Below are positions 32,036-41,828 of a DNA stretch of 64,000 nt, piece after piece. Each line of letters begins with the position of its first letter. Within the stretch, counting starts at the first letter, position 1. The stretch lies in the NCBI GenBank assembly GCA_016788885.1, contig JAEURX010000038.1, positions 62,001 to 126,000 on the forward strand, read 5' to 3'. The translations under genes were made by a program, and so were the position numbers. Origin of the DNA: Nitrospira sp. (GTDB lineage Bacteria > Nitrospirota > Nitrospiria > Nitrospirales > Nitrospiraceae). The notes under the pieces were generated by a model. The model ran no database searches. It was not told the DNA's origin and worked only from the letters and a program-made list of their open reading frames with translations.

Positions 32036-32683
32036 ATGATCTCGCATTCATTGCATATGGACATAGCGGTACCATCGCGAGCGACGACACGCTCGCTCGC
32101 ACGATCAACGCGAAGGAAGAGATCTGCCCTTACGTATAGACTCCACACGCTCCTCATGGCCACTCTTGCCCTGGCGTTACAACTTGCCGCCGTGACGCAG
32201 ACGGCTCATAGCGATGAGAGCAGCGGAGAATACATACTCAAAGCGGCGTTTCTCTATAACTTTTCAAAATTCGTGGAATGGCCTGACGGCGCAAGCCACG
32301 ACAGGGAACACCACTTCGTGATTTGCATGGTCGGCACCGATCCCTTCGGCGATGCCCTGGATGCGATCGGAAAGAAAACCGTCAACGGCCATCCGATCGC
32401 CATCAGACGCCTGCGATCCTCCGAGACGCTTCACACTTGCCACATCACGTTCATCAGTGCATCGGAACGTGCCCATCTCGAGACGATCGTCTCGTCATTG
32501 AAAGGACTGCCGACCCTCACCGTCTGCGATCTGGCATCCTGTATCGAGCAGGGCGCAATGATCGGCCTGCGGCTGGTCGGAAACAAAATACACATGGATG
32601 TGAATCTCGAAGCTGCGCAGCACGCTTCGCTACATATCAGTTCTCAGTTACTGCGCCTGGCCACAGTCATCAAGCAGCCATGA
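32036..32683 (+). CDS. YfiR-like periplasmic protein (DUF4154)
   Basis: Up to 215 residues; the start is uncertain. ATG 32036 gives a long charged leader before the hydrophobic LLMATLALALQLAAV, while ATG 32156 gives only a short hydrophobic start. The mature part shows the YfiR/DUF4154 signature YILKAAFLYNFSKFVEWP, ICMVGTDPFGDAL and, near the C-terminus, LRLVGNKIHMDVNLEAA. YfiR in Pseudomonas is a periplasmic repressor that holds the diguanylate cyclase YfiN (TpbB) in check. Here the next gene is a hybrid kinase with a YfiN-like periplasmic/HAMP input, so the kinase is the likely partner. Confidence 0.8.
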   Translation: MISHSLHMDIAVPSRATTRSLARSTRRKRSALTYRLHTLLMATLALALQLAAVTQTAHSDESSGEYILKAAFLYNFSKFVEWPDGASHDREHHFVICMVGTDPFGDALDAIGKKTVNGHPIAIRRLRSSETLHTCHITFISASERAHLETIVSSLKGLPTLTVCDLASCIEQGAMIGLRLVGNKIHMDVNLEAAQHASLHISSQLLRLATVIKQP

Positions 32684-32704
32684 CCATCAAAGGAGCAGAG
32701 ACCT

Positions 32705-35542
32705 ATGTTTCGTGATTGGGCCATTCAGCGAAAACTGACCGCTATCACGATGCTCATCAGCGGGTTGGTCTTGATTTTCTCCTCACTGACGTTTGTCGTG
32801 AATGACACACGGATTCTTCGTCAAAGCTTGATGCATCGAGTGACAACCCTGGCCAATGTGGTCGGCCTGCATAGCGCAGCCGCGCTCAGTTTCAACGACC
32901 ATGAGGTGGCGACGGAAACACTCGCGGCACTGGAACAAGAACCGCACATTGTCAGCGCCGACCTTTTCACGAAAGACCACTCGCTCTTTGCGCAGTATAT
33001 CCGCTCGCATCCTCTCCGCGTGTCCGAGCGCACACCTTCATTCCCATATTCTTTTCCTCCAGAGATCGCGTTCGTCTTCACCGACGACTCTCTTGATCTC
33101 ACCACACCGATTCATCTGCGCGGTGAGATCATCGGATGGATTCACATCCGCTCGGATCTCACGGAATTGGACGACGCCATTCGCGCATTTCTCGGGATCG
33201 CCGGCACGTTCCTCTTTATTGTCGGGCTTTTGGCCTATGTACTCACGTCTCAACTCCAACGCATCGTCTCCAAACCACTCACAGACCTCGTCCAAACCGT
33301 GACGCATGTCTCGCTCACACGGAATTATCATGTCCGCGCACCGACCTCCGACAGTCGAGACGAAATTGGAATGCTCATCGAGCAATTCAATATGATGATC
33401 GGCCAAATCAGAGAGCGTGATGATCAGTTGCAACGCTATGGAGAACGATTGGAAGAGGAGGTCATCCAACAAACACAAGAATTGTTTCAGACCGTTCAAG
33501 CCCTGCAGCAGGCCAAAGACTCTGCCGAAGCAGCCAACAGTGCGAAATCTCAATTTTTGGCCAACATGAGCCATGAGATCCGGACGCCGATGAATGGCGT
33601 CCTGGGCATGACCGAGCTCTTGCTCACGACCACGCTCGACACCCGGCAACGTCATCTGACCAGGACCATTCAACAATCCGGCGAAGCCCTTCTGTCCATC
33701 ATCAACGATATTCTCGACTTCTCCAAAATCGAAGCGGGGAAACTCCATCTGGAGCAATTGGATTTCAATGTGCAGGAAACCGTCGAAAGCGCCGTGGAGC
33801 TCTTTGCCGGACCTGCCCAGCGGAAACAGGTGGAATTGACCTGTCAGCTACTCGGCCCGTTTCCGCGTGCCCTCCGGGGTGACCCCATCCGGCTTCGGCA
33901 GGCATTGCTCAATCTGATCAGTAACGCCTTAAAGTTCACCGCAACAGGCGAGATCAACGTGCGAGTCTTTGCGTTGACTGAGACGAACCAGACCGTCACC
34001 CTTCGATTCGAGGTGAAAGATTCCGGCGTCGGCATTCCGGCTGAAGCCCATCAGCGCATTTTCGAGGCCTTCTCCCAGGCCGACGGCACCACCACCAGAC
34101 GTTTCGGTGGAACCGGTCTCGGCCTCACGATCGTCAAGGAACTGGTCGCGCTCATGCAGGGACAGATCGGCGTGGAGAGCCAAGTGGGACAAGGCTCCAC
34201 CTTTTGGTTCACGGCGGACTTCGAACGGCAACCCGCGGCGGCTCCGGGCCAGGAACCGGCCACTGAGCAAGCGCTGCTGAACAAGCGAATCCTGGTCGTC
34301 GACGACACACCCGCCAACCGCGAGATCCTGGACGAACATCTCCGCACCTGGGGCGCGCTTCCGACCGTAGCCGCCTCGGCACAAGAGGCCTTGCTGTTGC
34401 TCGGAACCACTCTCGACTCGCCCCAGCCGTTCGACCTGGCCATCCTGGATCTGCATATGCCGGACATGGACGGGCTGGCCCTGGCGAAGGCTATCCGAAC
34501 TGATCCACGCCTGGCAGGCTTGCCGCTTCTGATGCTCACGTCGGTGGGATATGATGCCAGTGCACCGGACGCGCCTCATGTGAACGCATGGGTCACCAAA
34601 CCCATCCGGAGCATGCTGTTCCGCCAAGCCCTGCTCGGCCTGCTTCAATCCAGGCCTCGCGTGCCGGTTCATGTCCCGGCGCCGCCCCCCTCGACCCCTG
34701 GCCCAATACCCTTTCAAGCCGCTCGCCTCCTCCTGGTCGAAGATACGCCCGTCAACCGGGAGGTGGCTCTCGGCATGCTGGACATGCTGGGACACATCAC
34801 GCAAGCCGTCGAAAACGGCCGGCTCGCTGTCGAAGCGGTGATGCGGGAACGGTTCGACTTGATTCTAATGGATTGCCAAATGCCGGAGATGGACGGCTTC
34901 ACCGCCACCGCCACGATACGGCAACAGGAAGGGGACGCAGCAGACCACCGCCACGTGCCCATCATCGCCCTCACGGCCAATGCGATGGAGGGTGACCGCG
35001 CCCGCTGTCTGGCCGCCGGGATGGACGATTACCTGGCAAAACCCTTTACCCTGACACAGCTCAGCGAGATGCTGAAGAAATGGGTGCCAGTACCGACGAA
35101 TGGTGACACGACGAAGCCCGCATCCTCCCCTTCGGCCGACCAGGAAGAATCCCCTGCTGATCAAGCATTCTCTCCAGCCCCTGCCGAAATCGATAAGGCG
35201 GCCTGGGAAGCGATCCTGGCACTTCAACGGCCGGGACGTCCTGATATCCTCGCGAAGGTTCTGACGGCTTATCTGAATGATTCCCGCACTCTGGTTGAGG
35301 AGATCCGCGCGGCCGTCCAGAGTCAGGATGCGGTGGCCCTTGCCAAGGCAGCGCATCGTTTAAAGTCCAGTAGCGCACAGCTTGGGGCCTTGGCCACGTC
35401 GGCCCACTGCAAGGAACTGGAAAGTCTGGGACGCCTCGCACGCCTCGACGGTGCGGCCGCACTGCTGGCACAGCTCACGGATGCTCATCAAGCGGCCTGC
35501 GCCGAGATCACCAGCGAGCTCTTGCAACGCACGGCGACATGA
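32705..35542 (+). CDS. Hybrid histidine kinase with CHASE8-like sensor, HAMP, two REC and HPT
   Basis: 945 residues. TM1 is about 11-32. A periplasmic region (33-155) resembles the CHASE8 sensor of YfiN-type proteins ([17 protein letters not shown]). TM2 is about 160-182 and a HAMP linker about 183-240. HisKA has H290, then HATPase, REC1 D582, REC2 D723 and HPT H884. Downstream of the TonB receptor and YfiR-like genes with only 21 bp spacing and an AAAGGAG site. It replaces the diguanylate cyclase of the YfiBNR system with a phosphorelay. From HisKA onwards it is a close paralogue of the kinase at 26597-29530. Confidence 0.92.
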   Translation: MFRDWAIQRKLTAITMLISGLVLIFSSLTFVVNDTRILRQSLMHRVTTLANVVGLHSAAALSFNDHEVATETLAALEQEPHIVSADLFTKDHSLFAQYIRSHPLRVSERTPSFPYSFPPEIAFVFTDDSLDLTTPIHLRGEIIGWIHIRSDLTELDDAIRAFLGIAGTFLFIVGLLAYVLTSQLQRIVSKPLTDLVQTVTHVSLTRNYHVRAPTSDSRDEIGMLIEQFNMMIGQIRERDDQLQRYGERLEEEVIQQTQELFQTVQALQQAKDSAEAANSAKSQFLANMSHEIRTPMNGVLGMTELLLTTTLDTRQRHLTRTIQQSGEALLSIINDILDFSKIEAGKLHLEQLDFNVQETVESAVELFAGPAQRKQVELTCQLLGPFPRALRGDPIRLRQALLNLISNALKFTATGEINVRVFALTETNQTVTLRFEVKDSGVGIPAEAHQRIFEAFSQADGTTTRRFGGTGLGLTIVKELVALMQGQIGVESQVGQGSTFWFTADFERQPAAAPGQEPATEQALLNKRILVVDDTPANREILDEHLRTWGALPTVAASAQEALLLLGTTLDSPQPFDLAILDLHMPDMDGLALAKAIRTDPRLAGLPLLMLTSVGYDASAPDAPHVNAWVTKPIRSMLFRQALLGLLQSRPRVPVHVPAPPPSTPGPIPFQAARLLLVEDTPVNREVALGMLDMLGHITQAVENGRLAVEAVMRERFDLILMDCQMPEMDGFTATATIRQQEGDAADHRHVPIIALTANAMEGDRARCLAAGMDDYLAKPFTLTQLSEMLKKWVPVPTNGDTTKPASSPSADQEESPADQAFSPAPAEIDKAAWEAILALQRPGRPDILAKVLTAYLNDSRTLVEEIRAAVQSQDAVALAKAAHRLKSSSAQLGALATSAHCKELESLGRLARLDGAAALLAQLTDAHQAACAEITSELLQRTAT

Positions 35543-35608
35543 TTCTTCGTTCGGTGCTCCGCACATGACTTGCGAACCAGGCCGGTCCGCGCTAGTCTTG
35601 GCGCAGTC

Positions 35609-36427
35609 ATGGGCACCTATGCAATCGGTGACGTCCAAGGCTGCTTCAAATCTCTGACGCAGCTCACGAAGACCGTTCAATTCAATCCGAAGCAGGACCG
35701 CCTCTGGTTTGTCGGCGACCTCGTCAACCGTGGACCCGACTCCCTCAAGGTGCTGCGCTACATTCGTGAACTCGGCCCGTCGGCCGTCGCAGTCCTCGGC
35801 AATCACGATGTCTTTCTCCTCGCCGTCGCCGCGGGCCTCGCGAATCTTCGTCCCAGTGATACCTTGACGCAGATCCTAGACGCCCCGGATCGCGATGAAT
35901 TGATGGATTGGCTACGGCAGCAACCGCTACTGTATCGGGAGGGCGACTTTCTGTTGGTCCATGCGGGACTGCTGCCTGGCTGGACAGTGGAACAGGCCGA
36001 GGAACTGGCCGGTGAGGCCCACACGGCGATGCGGGGAGACCAGTGCTTGCCCACCTTGCGCGCGCTCCACCCCAGCGGCGCTTTGCAATGGCACCCGGAC
36101 CTGACAGGCCCGGTTCGCCTGGCCACCATCATCAAGGTACTGACCAGACTGAGAGCCTGCTCAAGCGAAGGCATCATGGAATCTTCCTTCTCGGGGCCAC
36201 CGGACCGGACCCCGGAAGGGTTTCAACCCTGGTTCGACGTATCCGGTAGACGCAGCACGAACACCACCATCGTCTGCGGACATTGGGCGGCCATGGGGTT
36301 GAGGCTCACGCCGAACATGTTGGCCCTGGATAGCGGCTGCGTGTATGGCAGACAACTGACGGCGGTACGACTGGAAGATCGGAAGGTGTTCCAGGTACGG
36401 TGCGAGGAAACTCGTGGCGGAGGGTGA
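35609..36427 (+). CDS. apaH: Bis(5'-nucleosyl)-tetraphosphatase, symmetrical
   Basis: 272 residues (E. coli ApaH 280). The metallophosphatase motifs are clear: AIGDVQGC, GDLVNRGPDS, GNHD and LVHAGLLPGW. GHWAAMGL and LDSGCVYG near the end are family features. It hydrolyses Ap4A to two ADP and can decap Np4-capped RNA. The ATG at 35609 is chosen because MGTYAIGD is the family start. The end overlaps the DUF309 gene by 14 bases. Confidence 0.93.
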   Translation: MGTYAIGDVQGCFKSLTQLTKTVQFNPKQDRLWFVGDLVNRGPDSLKVLRYIRELGPSAVAVLGNHDVFLLAVAAGLANLRPSDTLTQILDAPDRDELMDWLRQQPLLYREGDFLLVHAGLLPGWTVEQAEELAGEAHTAMRGDQCLPTLRALHPSGALQWHPDLTGPVRLATIIKVLTRLRACSSEGIMESSFSGPPDRTPEGFQPWFDVSGRRSTNTTIVCGHWAAMGLRLTPNMLALDSGCVYGRQLTAVRLEDRKVFQVRCEETRGGG

Positions 36428-36944
36428 CCGGACGACCAGAGCCGATCGGCCGCGGTACACGAACAGAACATTTCCCACCTACCGATTTCTTCCCGGGCAC
36501 AGCCCGCATCCCCGTCGGAATCCGAAGGGCCATTCGTTTGCACAACCCGAACCCGAACCACGCCCGTTCGAGCCAGGGCGATGGATGAACTCCGAGGATT
36601 ATCTGTACGGCATCGACCTCTACAACTGGACCTATTGGTGGGAAGCGCACGAAATCTTCGAGGGGTTCTGGCATGCCTACGGACGCGACACGCAGGCAGG
36701 CAACTTCTTCCAAGCGCTCATTCACTGTGCCGCTGCCCATCTCAAACGCGAGCTTGGCAACGAGCAGGCGACCAGGAACCTCGTTTCACATGCGCTCGGC
36801 CGCCTACGCCTGAGCCCCGATCTGTACATGGGCCTGAACACTGCCGCCATCTGCGAACAGCTCACATATTGGCTGAGCCGGAGCAAGGGGAACACGCAGG
36901 TGTTGTTCGAGCTATCGAACGAACGTGAGACTGGTGACGGCTGA
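36414..36944 (+). CDS. DUF309 family protein
   Basis: 176 residues from a GTG start (GAGGA upstream) that overlaps the end of apaH. The conserved core is NWTYWWEAHEIFEGFWHAYG followed by FFQALIHCAAAHLK, an all-helical DUF309 fold with buried Trp, His and Glu. The family has no established activity. The N-terminal 55 residues are Pro/Arg-rich and probably disordered. Coupling to apaH is suggestive only. Confidence 0.8.
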   Translation: MAEGDRTTRADRPRYTNRTFPTYRFLPGHSPHPRRNPKGHSFAQPEPEPRPFEPGRWMNSEDYLYGIDLYNWTYWWEAHEIFEGFWHAYGRDTQAGNFFQALIHCAAAHLKRELGNEQATRNLVSHALGRLRLSPDLYMGLNTAAICEQLTYWLSRSKGNTQVLFELSNERETGDG

Positions 36945-36966
36945 ACCAGGGAAGTGTCGAGGCTGA

Positions 36967-37758
36967 TCAGTGGTAGCTTTCGGAATCGGAGGGGAACACA
37001 CCTTTCTCCACGTCCTCTTTGTACCGACGAAGCGCCTGAAGGGCATCGACCTTGAGATGCCCGTAGGGCTTCACAAACTTCGGGACAAAATCATCGAACA
37101 ATCCCAGAAGATCGTAGAGCACCAGCACTTGCCCGTCACAGTGCGGGCCCGCGCCAATGCCGATGGTCGGAATCGCGATGCTCTCGCTGACCGTCTTGGC
37201 CAATCCCGCAGGAATCGCCTCCAAGACGATGGCGGCAGCACCGGCGCCTTCTAGTGCACGAGCATCCTCCAACACCTGTTGCGCCCGGTCCTTGCCCTTT
37301 CCCTGAACCTTGTAACCGCCGTACTGCTGGACTGATTGAGGGGTCATGCCGAGATGGCCGATGACAGGAATGCCGACGTTCGCCATCGCCGTCACACGGT
37401 CGACCATCGCCGCGCCCCCTTCCAGCTTCACCGCATGGGCTCCGACTTGAAGGAAGCGCCCGGCATTGCGAAGCGCCTCTTCCTGGCTGACCTGATAGGA
37501 GAGAAACGGCATGTCGCCGATGACCAATGAGCGCTGGACTGCGCCTGCCACGAGCTTGGTGTGGTAGAGCATGTCCTCCATGGTGACGGCGAGCGTATTC
37601 GGCTTGCCTTGCACCACCACGCCCAACGAATCGCCCACCAAGATAACGTCGATCCCTGCCTGCTCCACGATACGCGCAAACAGCGCATCGTAGGCCGTCG
37701 CCACCGCAATCTTCCGTCCATCGCGCTTGCACTTCTGCAAGTCCGGGACCGTCATCAC
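36967..37758 (-). CDS. panB: 3-methyl-2-oxobutanoate hydroxymethyltransferase
   Basis: 263 residues, the usual PanB length. Motifs seen are ATAYDALFARIVEQAGID, LVGDSLGVVVQG, KLEGGAAM, PVIGHLGMTPQSV and GAGPHCDGQVLVLYDLLG. It transfers a hydroxymethyl group from 5,10-methylene-THF to ketoisovalerate for pantothenate synthesis. Its start overlaps the metF stop by ATGA, so translation is coupled; the pairing makes sense because both enzymes consume methylene-THF. Confidence 0.95.
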   Translation of the reverse strand: MMTVPDLQKCKRDGRKIAVATAYDALFARIVEQAGIDVILVGDSLGVVVQGKPNTLAVTMEDMLYHTKLVAGAVQRSLVIGDMPFLSYQVSQEEALRNAGRFLQVGAHAVKLEGGAAMVDRVTAMANVGIPVIGHLGMTPQSVQQYGGYKVQGKGKDRAQQVLEDARALEGAGAAAIVLEAIPAGLAKTVSESIAIPTIGIGAGPHCDGQVLVLYDLLGLFDDFVPKFVKPYGHLKVDALQALRRYKEDVEKGVFPSDSESYH

Positions 37759-38645
37759 CCGAGCTCGGCTTTCGTGAGAATTTCCGGCAGCCGTTCCGTG
37801 GATTTGATGGCCATGATGTGGACCCCGTCGCAGTAGGGACGCACCGCCTTGATCGTCCGTACCGCAATCTCGACGCCCGCATCGAGCGCGCGTTTGTCAC
37901 CGGCCGCACGCATCTCGTCGATCATCTCCTGCGGCACACAGACGCCGGGGATGTTGGCGTTCATGAACTCGGCCATCTTGGCATTGCGCAGCAGCAGAAT
38001 CCCCGCGAGCACCTTCACCTTTAACGGACGCACCGCTTCCATGAACGTCTTGAACTGGTCCGGCTGATAAATCGCTTGGGTTTGGAAAAACTGCGCCCCG
38101 GCGCGCACCTTGACTTCGAACTTGACCAGCATCGGCCCCAGCGGATCCGCCTCCGGCGTGACGGCGCCGCCGATCGTGAAGTCGGTCGATCCGTCGAGCT
38201 TGTTCCCCGCATAGTCCTTGCCGCCGTTCAACCCCGTCACCAGCTGCATGACTTGCACGGAATCCAGGTCATACACCGGCTTTGCGTCCTTATGGTCGCC
38301 AACCGTGGGATAGTCGCCGGTCAGGCAAAGAATGTTCCGGATGCCCAGCATGTGTGCGCCCATGAGGTCGGATTGCATCGCGATACGATTGCGGTCCCGG
38401 CAGGTCAACTGCATGACCGGATCATGGCCCAGTTCATACAAGACCCGGCACACGGGCAAGGATCCGGCCCGCACGATCGCCGCAGTGTTATCCGTGACGT
38501 TGACCCCATGCACACGGCCCACGAGCGATTTTGCGCTCTCGACCACATGGGTGAGGTTCGTGCCCTTCGGCGGGTTATACTCCACCGTCACGGCGAACTG
38601 CCCCTGCGCCAGCACATCCTTCAGTCGCCGCGGCTCCCGGCTCAT
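37755..38645 (-). CDS. metF: 5,10-methylenetetrahydrofolate reductase (MetF-type)
   Basis: 296 residues from ATG 38645, which follows a strong AGAGGAG; a longer frame is rejected. A TIM-barrel MTHFR: FAVTVEYNPPKGTN, LTCRDRNRIAMQSDLMGA, ILCLTGDYPTVGDH and AGAQFFQTQAIY. It reduces methylene-THF to methyl-THF with FAD. The C-terminal cysteine domain found fused or next to some MetF proteins is absent here but encoded alone at 19617-19997. It lies between folD and panB in a C1 operon, separated from folD by a 97-bp nested palindrome. Confidence 0.88.
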   Translation of the reverse strand: MSREPRRLKDVLAQGQFAVTVEYNPPKGTNLTHVVESAKSLVGRVHGVNVTDNTAAIVRAGSLPVCRVLYELGHDPVMQLTCRDRNRIAMQSDLMGAHMLGIRNILCLTGDYPTVGDHKDAKPVYDLDSVQVMQLVTGLNGGKDYAGNKLDGSTDFTIGGAVTPEADPLGPMLVKFEVKVRAGAQFFQTQAIYQPDQFKTFMEAVRPLKVKVLAGILLLRNAKMAEFMNANIPGVCVPQEMIDEMRAAGDKRALDAGVEIAVRTIKAVRPYCDGVHIMAIKSTERLPEILTKAELG

Positions 38646-38690
38646 ACGAGTCTCCTCTTTCTGTCCATCCTCTCTCACCCCCATGAATTG

Positions 38691-38787
38691 CAGCGGTCAG
38701 GCGGCGTGCTCCTGACTGCGCGCGTCCAACGAGGGCCTTCGGAGGCCGCGCGTTGCGCGAGCAACAGGAGGATGCCGCCTGACGCTG
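38691..38787. repeat. Nested palindromic element between folD and metF
   Basis: Outer arms GTCAGGCGGCGTGCTCCTG (38696-38714) and CAGGAGGATGCCGCCTGAC (38765-38783) pair over 19 bases with two mismatches. CAGC/GCTG extends the stem past one bulge. Inside are further short palindromes (GGCCTTCGGAGGCC region). It fills the whole folD-metF gap and looks like a REP/MITE-like intergenic element able to form a long RNA hairpin. Confidence 0.75.
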
Positions 38788-39648
38788 TTACTTCATCCCT
38801 GCCATTCTCTTAGCAGATTCAACGGTATTGTCGAGCAACATCGCAATCGTCATCGGCCCGACTCCGCCCGGCACCGGGCTGATCCATCCGGCCTTGTGGC
38901 TCACCGGTTCAAAATCCACATCGCCGCACAGCTTGCCGTCCGGCCCCTTGTTGGTGCCCACATCGATGACCACCGCACCCTCTCGAACCATATCTGCCGT
39001 CACAAACTTCGCCTTTCCGATCGCCACCAACAAGAGATCGGCCTCACGGCAGACGGCCGCGAGGTCCTTGGTCTTCGAGTGACAAATCGTGACGGTCGCA
39101 TTCCGCTGAAGCAGCATCAAGGCCAGCGGCTTGCCCACGATATTACTCCTCCCGACGACCACGGCGCGCTTGCCCTCGATGGACACGCCTGCCGATTCGA
39201 TCATCTTGATGACCCCTTTCGGCGTACAGGCTTCGAAGACCGGGTTGCCTTCGACCAACCGGCCGAAATTATAGGGGTGAAACCCGTCGGCATCCTTATT
39301 CGGCGACACCGCCTCCAACACCACGCGACTCTCGATGTGTTTGGGCAGCGGCAGCTGAACCAAAATGCCATGAATCTTCGGATCCGCATTTTTCTTTTCG
39401 ATCAACGCCAACAGCTCCGCCTGTGTTGTGCTGGCCGGCAGCTTGTGATCGTCGACATAAATCCCTGCCAATTCGCAGGCCTTCTGTTTATTCCTGACGT
39501 AGACGTGCGACGCAGGATCGTCTCCCACCAAAATCGTCGCCAGTCCCGGTTTGACTCCCGTTTTGGCCAGCACCGCGGCCGAGTCTACGGCCAGCCGTTC
39601 CCGGACCTGCTGTGCTAACGCTTTCCCATCGATCATTCGTGCCGCCAC
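38788..39648 (-). CDS. folD: Methylenetetrahydrofolate dehydrogenase / methenyl-THF cyclohydrolase
   Basis: 286 residues from GTG 39648, preferred because AGGGAGGATATT precedes it at ideal spacing; ATG 39636 (MIDGK) is the alternative. Family motifs: [14 protein letters not shown] with the catalytic Lys, [32 protein letters not shown] and [14 protein letters not shown]. It interconverts methylene-, methenyl- and formyl-THF using NADP. First gene of the folD-metF-panB run, with a TTGACT promoter upstream. Confidence 0.95.
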   Translation of the reverse strand: MAARMIDGKALAQQVRERLAVDSAAVLAKTGVKPGLATILVGDDPASHVYVRNKQKACELAGIYVDDHKLPASTTQAELLALIEKKNADPKIHGILVQLPLPKHIESRVVLEAVSPNKDADGFHPYNFGRLVEGNPVFEACTPKGVIKMIESAGVSIEGKRAVVVGRSNIVGKPLALMLLQRNATVTICHSKTKDLAAVCREADLLLVAIGKAKFVTADMVREGAVVIDVGTNKGPDGKLCGDVDFEPVSHKAGWISPVPGGVGPMTIAMLLDNTVESAKRMAGMK

Positions 39649-39688
39649 AATATCCTCCCTGGCCTGAATAGAAGCGAAAAGTGAGGGC

Positions 39689-39718
39689 ACCATAGCAGGC
39701 AATTTTTCAACAAGTCAA
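39689..39718 (-). promoter_or_regulatory. Promoter of folD
   Basis: Minus strand TTGACT (39718-39713), 18-base spacer, TATGGT (39694-39689). The expected start is about 35 bases before the GTG. Confidence 0.55.
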
Positions 39719-39840
39719 CGCTGGAGGCGGTGAGAAACTCCTGCTGGAAGCCCTCGACGCAAGAGGGTCCTCACACGATCATCCGGCTGCTTATGTATCA
39801 GGTCTGTTGGCCGCCTCTCGCGTGTGATTCGGCGGCTTCC

Positions 39841-39870
39841 TTGACAGTCTTCGAGACCCTTGGCTACGAT
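39841..39870 (+). promoter_or_regulatory. Promoter of the beta-propeller gene
   Basis: TTGACA (39841-39846), 18-base spacer, TACGAT (39865-39870). The expected start near 39877 leaves about 29 bases before the ATG at 39906. Confidence 0.5.
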
Positions 39871-39905
39871 GCACCAGAACAATCTTCTGTGCGACATCTT
39901 CGTTG

Positions 39906-40937
39906 ATGATTTCCATGACCATCTTGTCCTTCTTCCCCGAGCGGCTGCAACGCCGCGGCAACCTTGGACTGGCTCTCGCCTGGGCCGTAGGGCTGTCGCT
40001 GACCTCGTCATGGGCCTGGGCCCTGCAAGTCAGCGGATTAGAATCGCCGCACAGCTTTCTGGCCGATCCCGCGTCACGGTCGTATTTTATTTCGAACATC
40101 AATGGCGAAACCGACGCCCGCGACAATAATGGCTTCATCACCAAACTCAGCGACGATGGCCGGATCACCGCCTTCAAGTTCATCGAAGGGGGCCGGGATG
40201 GCGTCACCCTCCATGCCCCCAAGGGCATGGCCGTCGTCGATCAGGTCCTGTACGTCACAGACTTGGATACGCTGCACGCTTTCGACAAGACGAGTGGAAA
40301 ACTTCTCACAAGCCTGCTGCTTCCCCGCCCCGCCGACGGCAAGACCACCCAGTCGCTCGTGGACGTCGCACCGGACGGGCAAGGCCGTCTCTATCTGGCC
40401 GACCAAGGCGGCAACGCAATTTACCGGGTCGATCTCACACCGACGCCGACCCTTGCGCTCGTGCTTTCCGGAGCGCAGTTGGCGGGACCGTCGGGTATCG
40501 CCGTGAATCCTAAGACGGGGCACTTGGCCGTGGTCAGTTATGACTCGGGGAAGATCTTCGACATCACTCCGGAAGGAGCGCTCACCGAGCTGGCCTCCAA
40601 CGGATTTTTTACCGGACGTTTCCAAAACCTCAGCGGGGTGGATTTCGACCGATGGGGCAGCATGTATGTCTCCGATGTGACGAAGGGGAAAATCTGGCGG
40701 ATGCTCCCCAATAACAAGTTCCAGGTGATCGCAGAATACCTCCCAGGCCCCTCGGACCTGGGCATTGACCGTGTGAACCATCTGATTCTGGTTCCCTACC
40801 AGGACTCCAACGCCGCCGAAGTCAACGGCCTTGAGTCTCCCACCGTCTCGACGGGTGACCGCGCCAAACGCACGCTGGCAGACTATGGGTTTGTGGAGCC
40901 GAAAAAATCTGACAAGGAAGGATCACCGAGAAAATGA
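39906..40937 (+). CDS. Exported six-bladed beta-propeller (SMP-30/NHL-like) protein
   Basis: 343 residues. The signal peptide has a hydrophobic core LGLALAWAVGLSLTSSWAWA. Repeating blade units follow, such as VLYVTDLDTLHAF, RLYLADQGGNAIYRV and GSMYVSDVTKGKIWRM, as in gluconolactonase/NHL-type propellers. No catalytic set could be confirmed. TTG 39903 is a possible alternative start. The stop overlaps the next gene by ATGA, coupling it to a Cys/His-rich protein, so the two may act together despite different predicted locations. Confidence 0.75.
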   Translation: MISMTILSFFPERLQRRGNLGLALAWAVGLSLTSSWAWALQVSGLESPHSFLADPASRSYFISNINGETDARDNNGFITKLSDDGRITAFKFIEGGRDGVTLHAPKGMAVVDQVLYVTDLDTLHAFDKTSGKLLTSLLLPRPADGKTTQSLVDVAPDGQGRLYLADQGGNAIYRVDLTPTPTLALVLSGAQLAGPSGIAVNPKTGHLAVVSYDSGKIFDITPEGALTELASNGFFTGRFQNLSGVDFDRWGSMYVSDVTKGKIWRMLPNNKFQVIAEYLPGPSDLGIDRVNHLILVPYQDSNAAEVNGLESPTVSTGDRAKRTLADYGFVEPKKSDKEGSPRK

Positions 40938-41635
40938 GCCAGTGTGTCTATTGCAAGCAACGCAAAGGGAAACGTTCCTGTCCCGCTCTAACCGGACTGA
41001 TTTGCAGCCAATGTTGCGGAGAGCATCGCCTGGCACGCATCACCTGCCCTCCCGACTGCGAATATCTCGATACCGGCAGCGACTACCAGCAAAAGCGCCT
41101 AGGCGAACAATTCGCCCCCGTCCGGCGTGAACTCTACCGACAGCTCAGCGTGGCCGGCGGCGAAAAAGCGGCGGCGCTGTTCAACCTGATCGAGGTCGTC
41201 ACATTCGGCTATTTCCATGACCGGCGGGACGGTCAGGACGCCGAAGTGTTTGCGGCCATCCAAGCGTTGCGCCGCACGCTCAGCCCGCTCCATGTGCCGG
41301 CTGCTCCGATGCCGGTCTTTGCGGAACGTCTCAAGAAGGAATATGACACGTTCGTCAAACAGCAACCTCAGCAGATCGCCGACGCCGGCTCGGCCCCTGA
41401 AATTCTGGATCGCGCATTGGCGATCCTGACGGAATTCTCCGGACAGGGATTCCAATCACGCCGGTTTCTTCTGGGCATGATCGGCTATGTCAAAACTTTC
41501 CATCCCGAAATTGCAGAACATCTAACCAAGCAGCACGAAGCCGGTCGAATTGTGCTTCCCGGCCAGCTCACTCCGCCCCCCCAGGAACCGGCCCCCCATG
41601 TTCACGGCCCCGGATGCCAACATCACCACCACTGA
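40934..41635 (+). CDS. Cys-cluster protein with His-rich tail, unknown function
   Basis: 233 residues. The first 45 hold eight or more cysteines (CVYCKQRKGKRSC, CSQCCGEHR, CPPDCEYL), a probable double zinc or FeS site. The middle is helical with no known motif. The end is HVHGPGCQHHHH, a natural metal-binding tail. I have the impression of a conserved family in Nitrospirota and deltaproteobacteria but cannot name it. Translation is coupled to the propeller gene. Metal trafficking or nucleic-acid binding are both possible. Confidence 0.7.
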   Translation: MSQCVYCKQRKGKRSCPALTGLICSQCCGEHRLARITCPPDCEYLDTGSDYQQKRLGEQFAPVRRELYRQLSVAGGEKAAALFNLIEVVTFGYFHDRRDGQDAEVFAAIQALRRTLSPLHVPAAPMPVFAERLKKEYDTFVKQQPQQIADAGSAPEILDRALAILTEFSGQGFQSRRFLLGMIGYVKTFHPEIAEHLTKQHEAGRIVLPGQLTPPPQEPAPHVHGPGCQHHHH

Positions 41636-41828
41636 CCTCACGACGCTAGCCACAAGACCTCCTGGCTCTCACGACCCCTTCCGATAGACGGTCCACCACT
41701 CGTCTCCACGCTCGTTTTTCCCAGTTTTCTCTTTAGTTATAACGCGCTTCTGCCGATACAGGCGGGTCAGGACTTTCACCTGCGCAAGAAGCTGAAGCCG
41801 GACTGCACGCGCAACCCGTTGAAATTTC

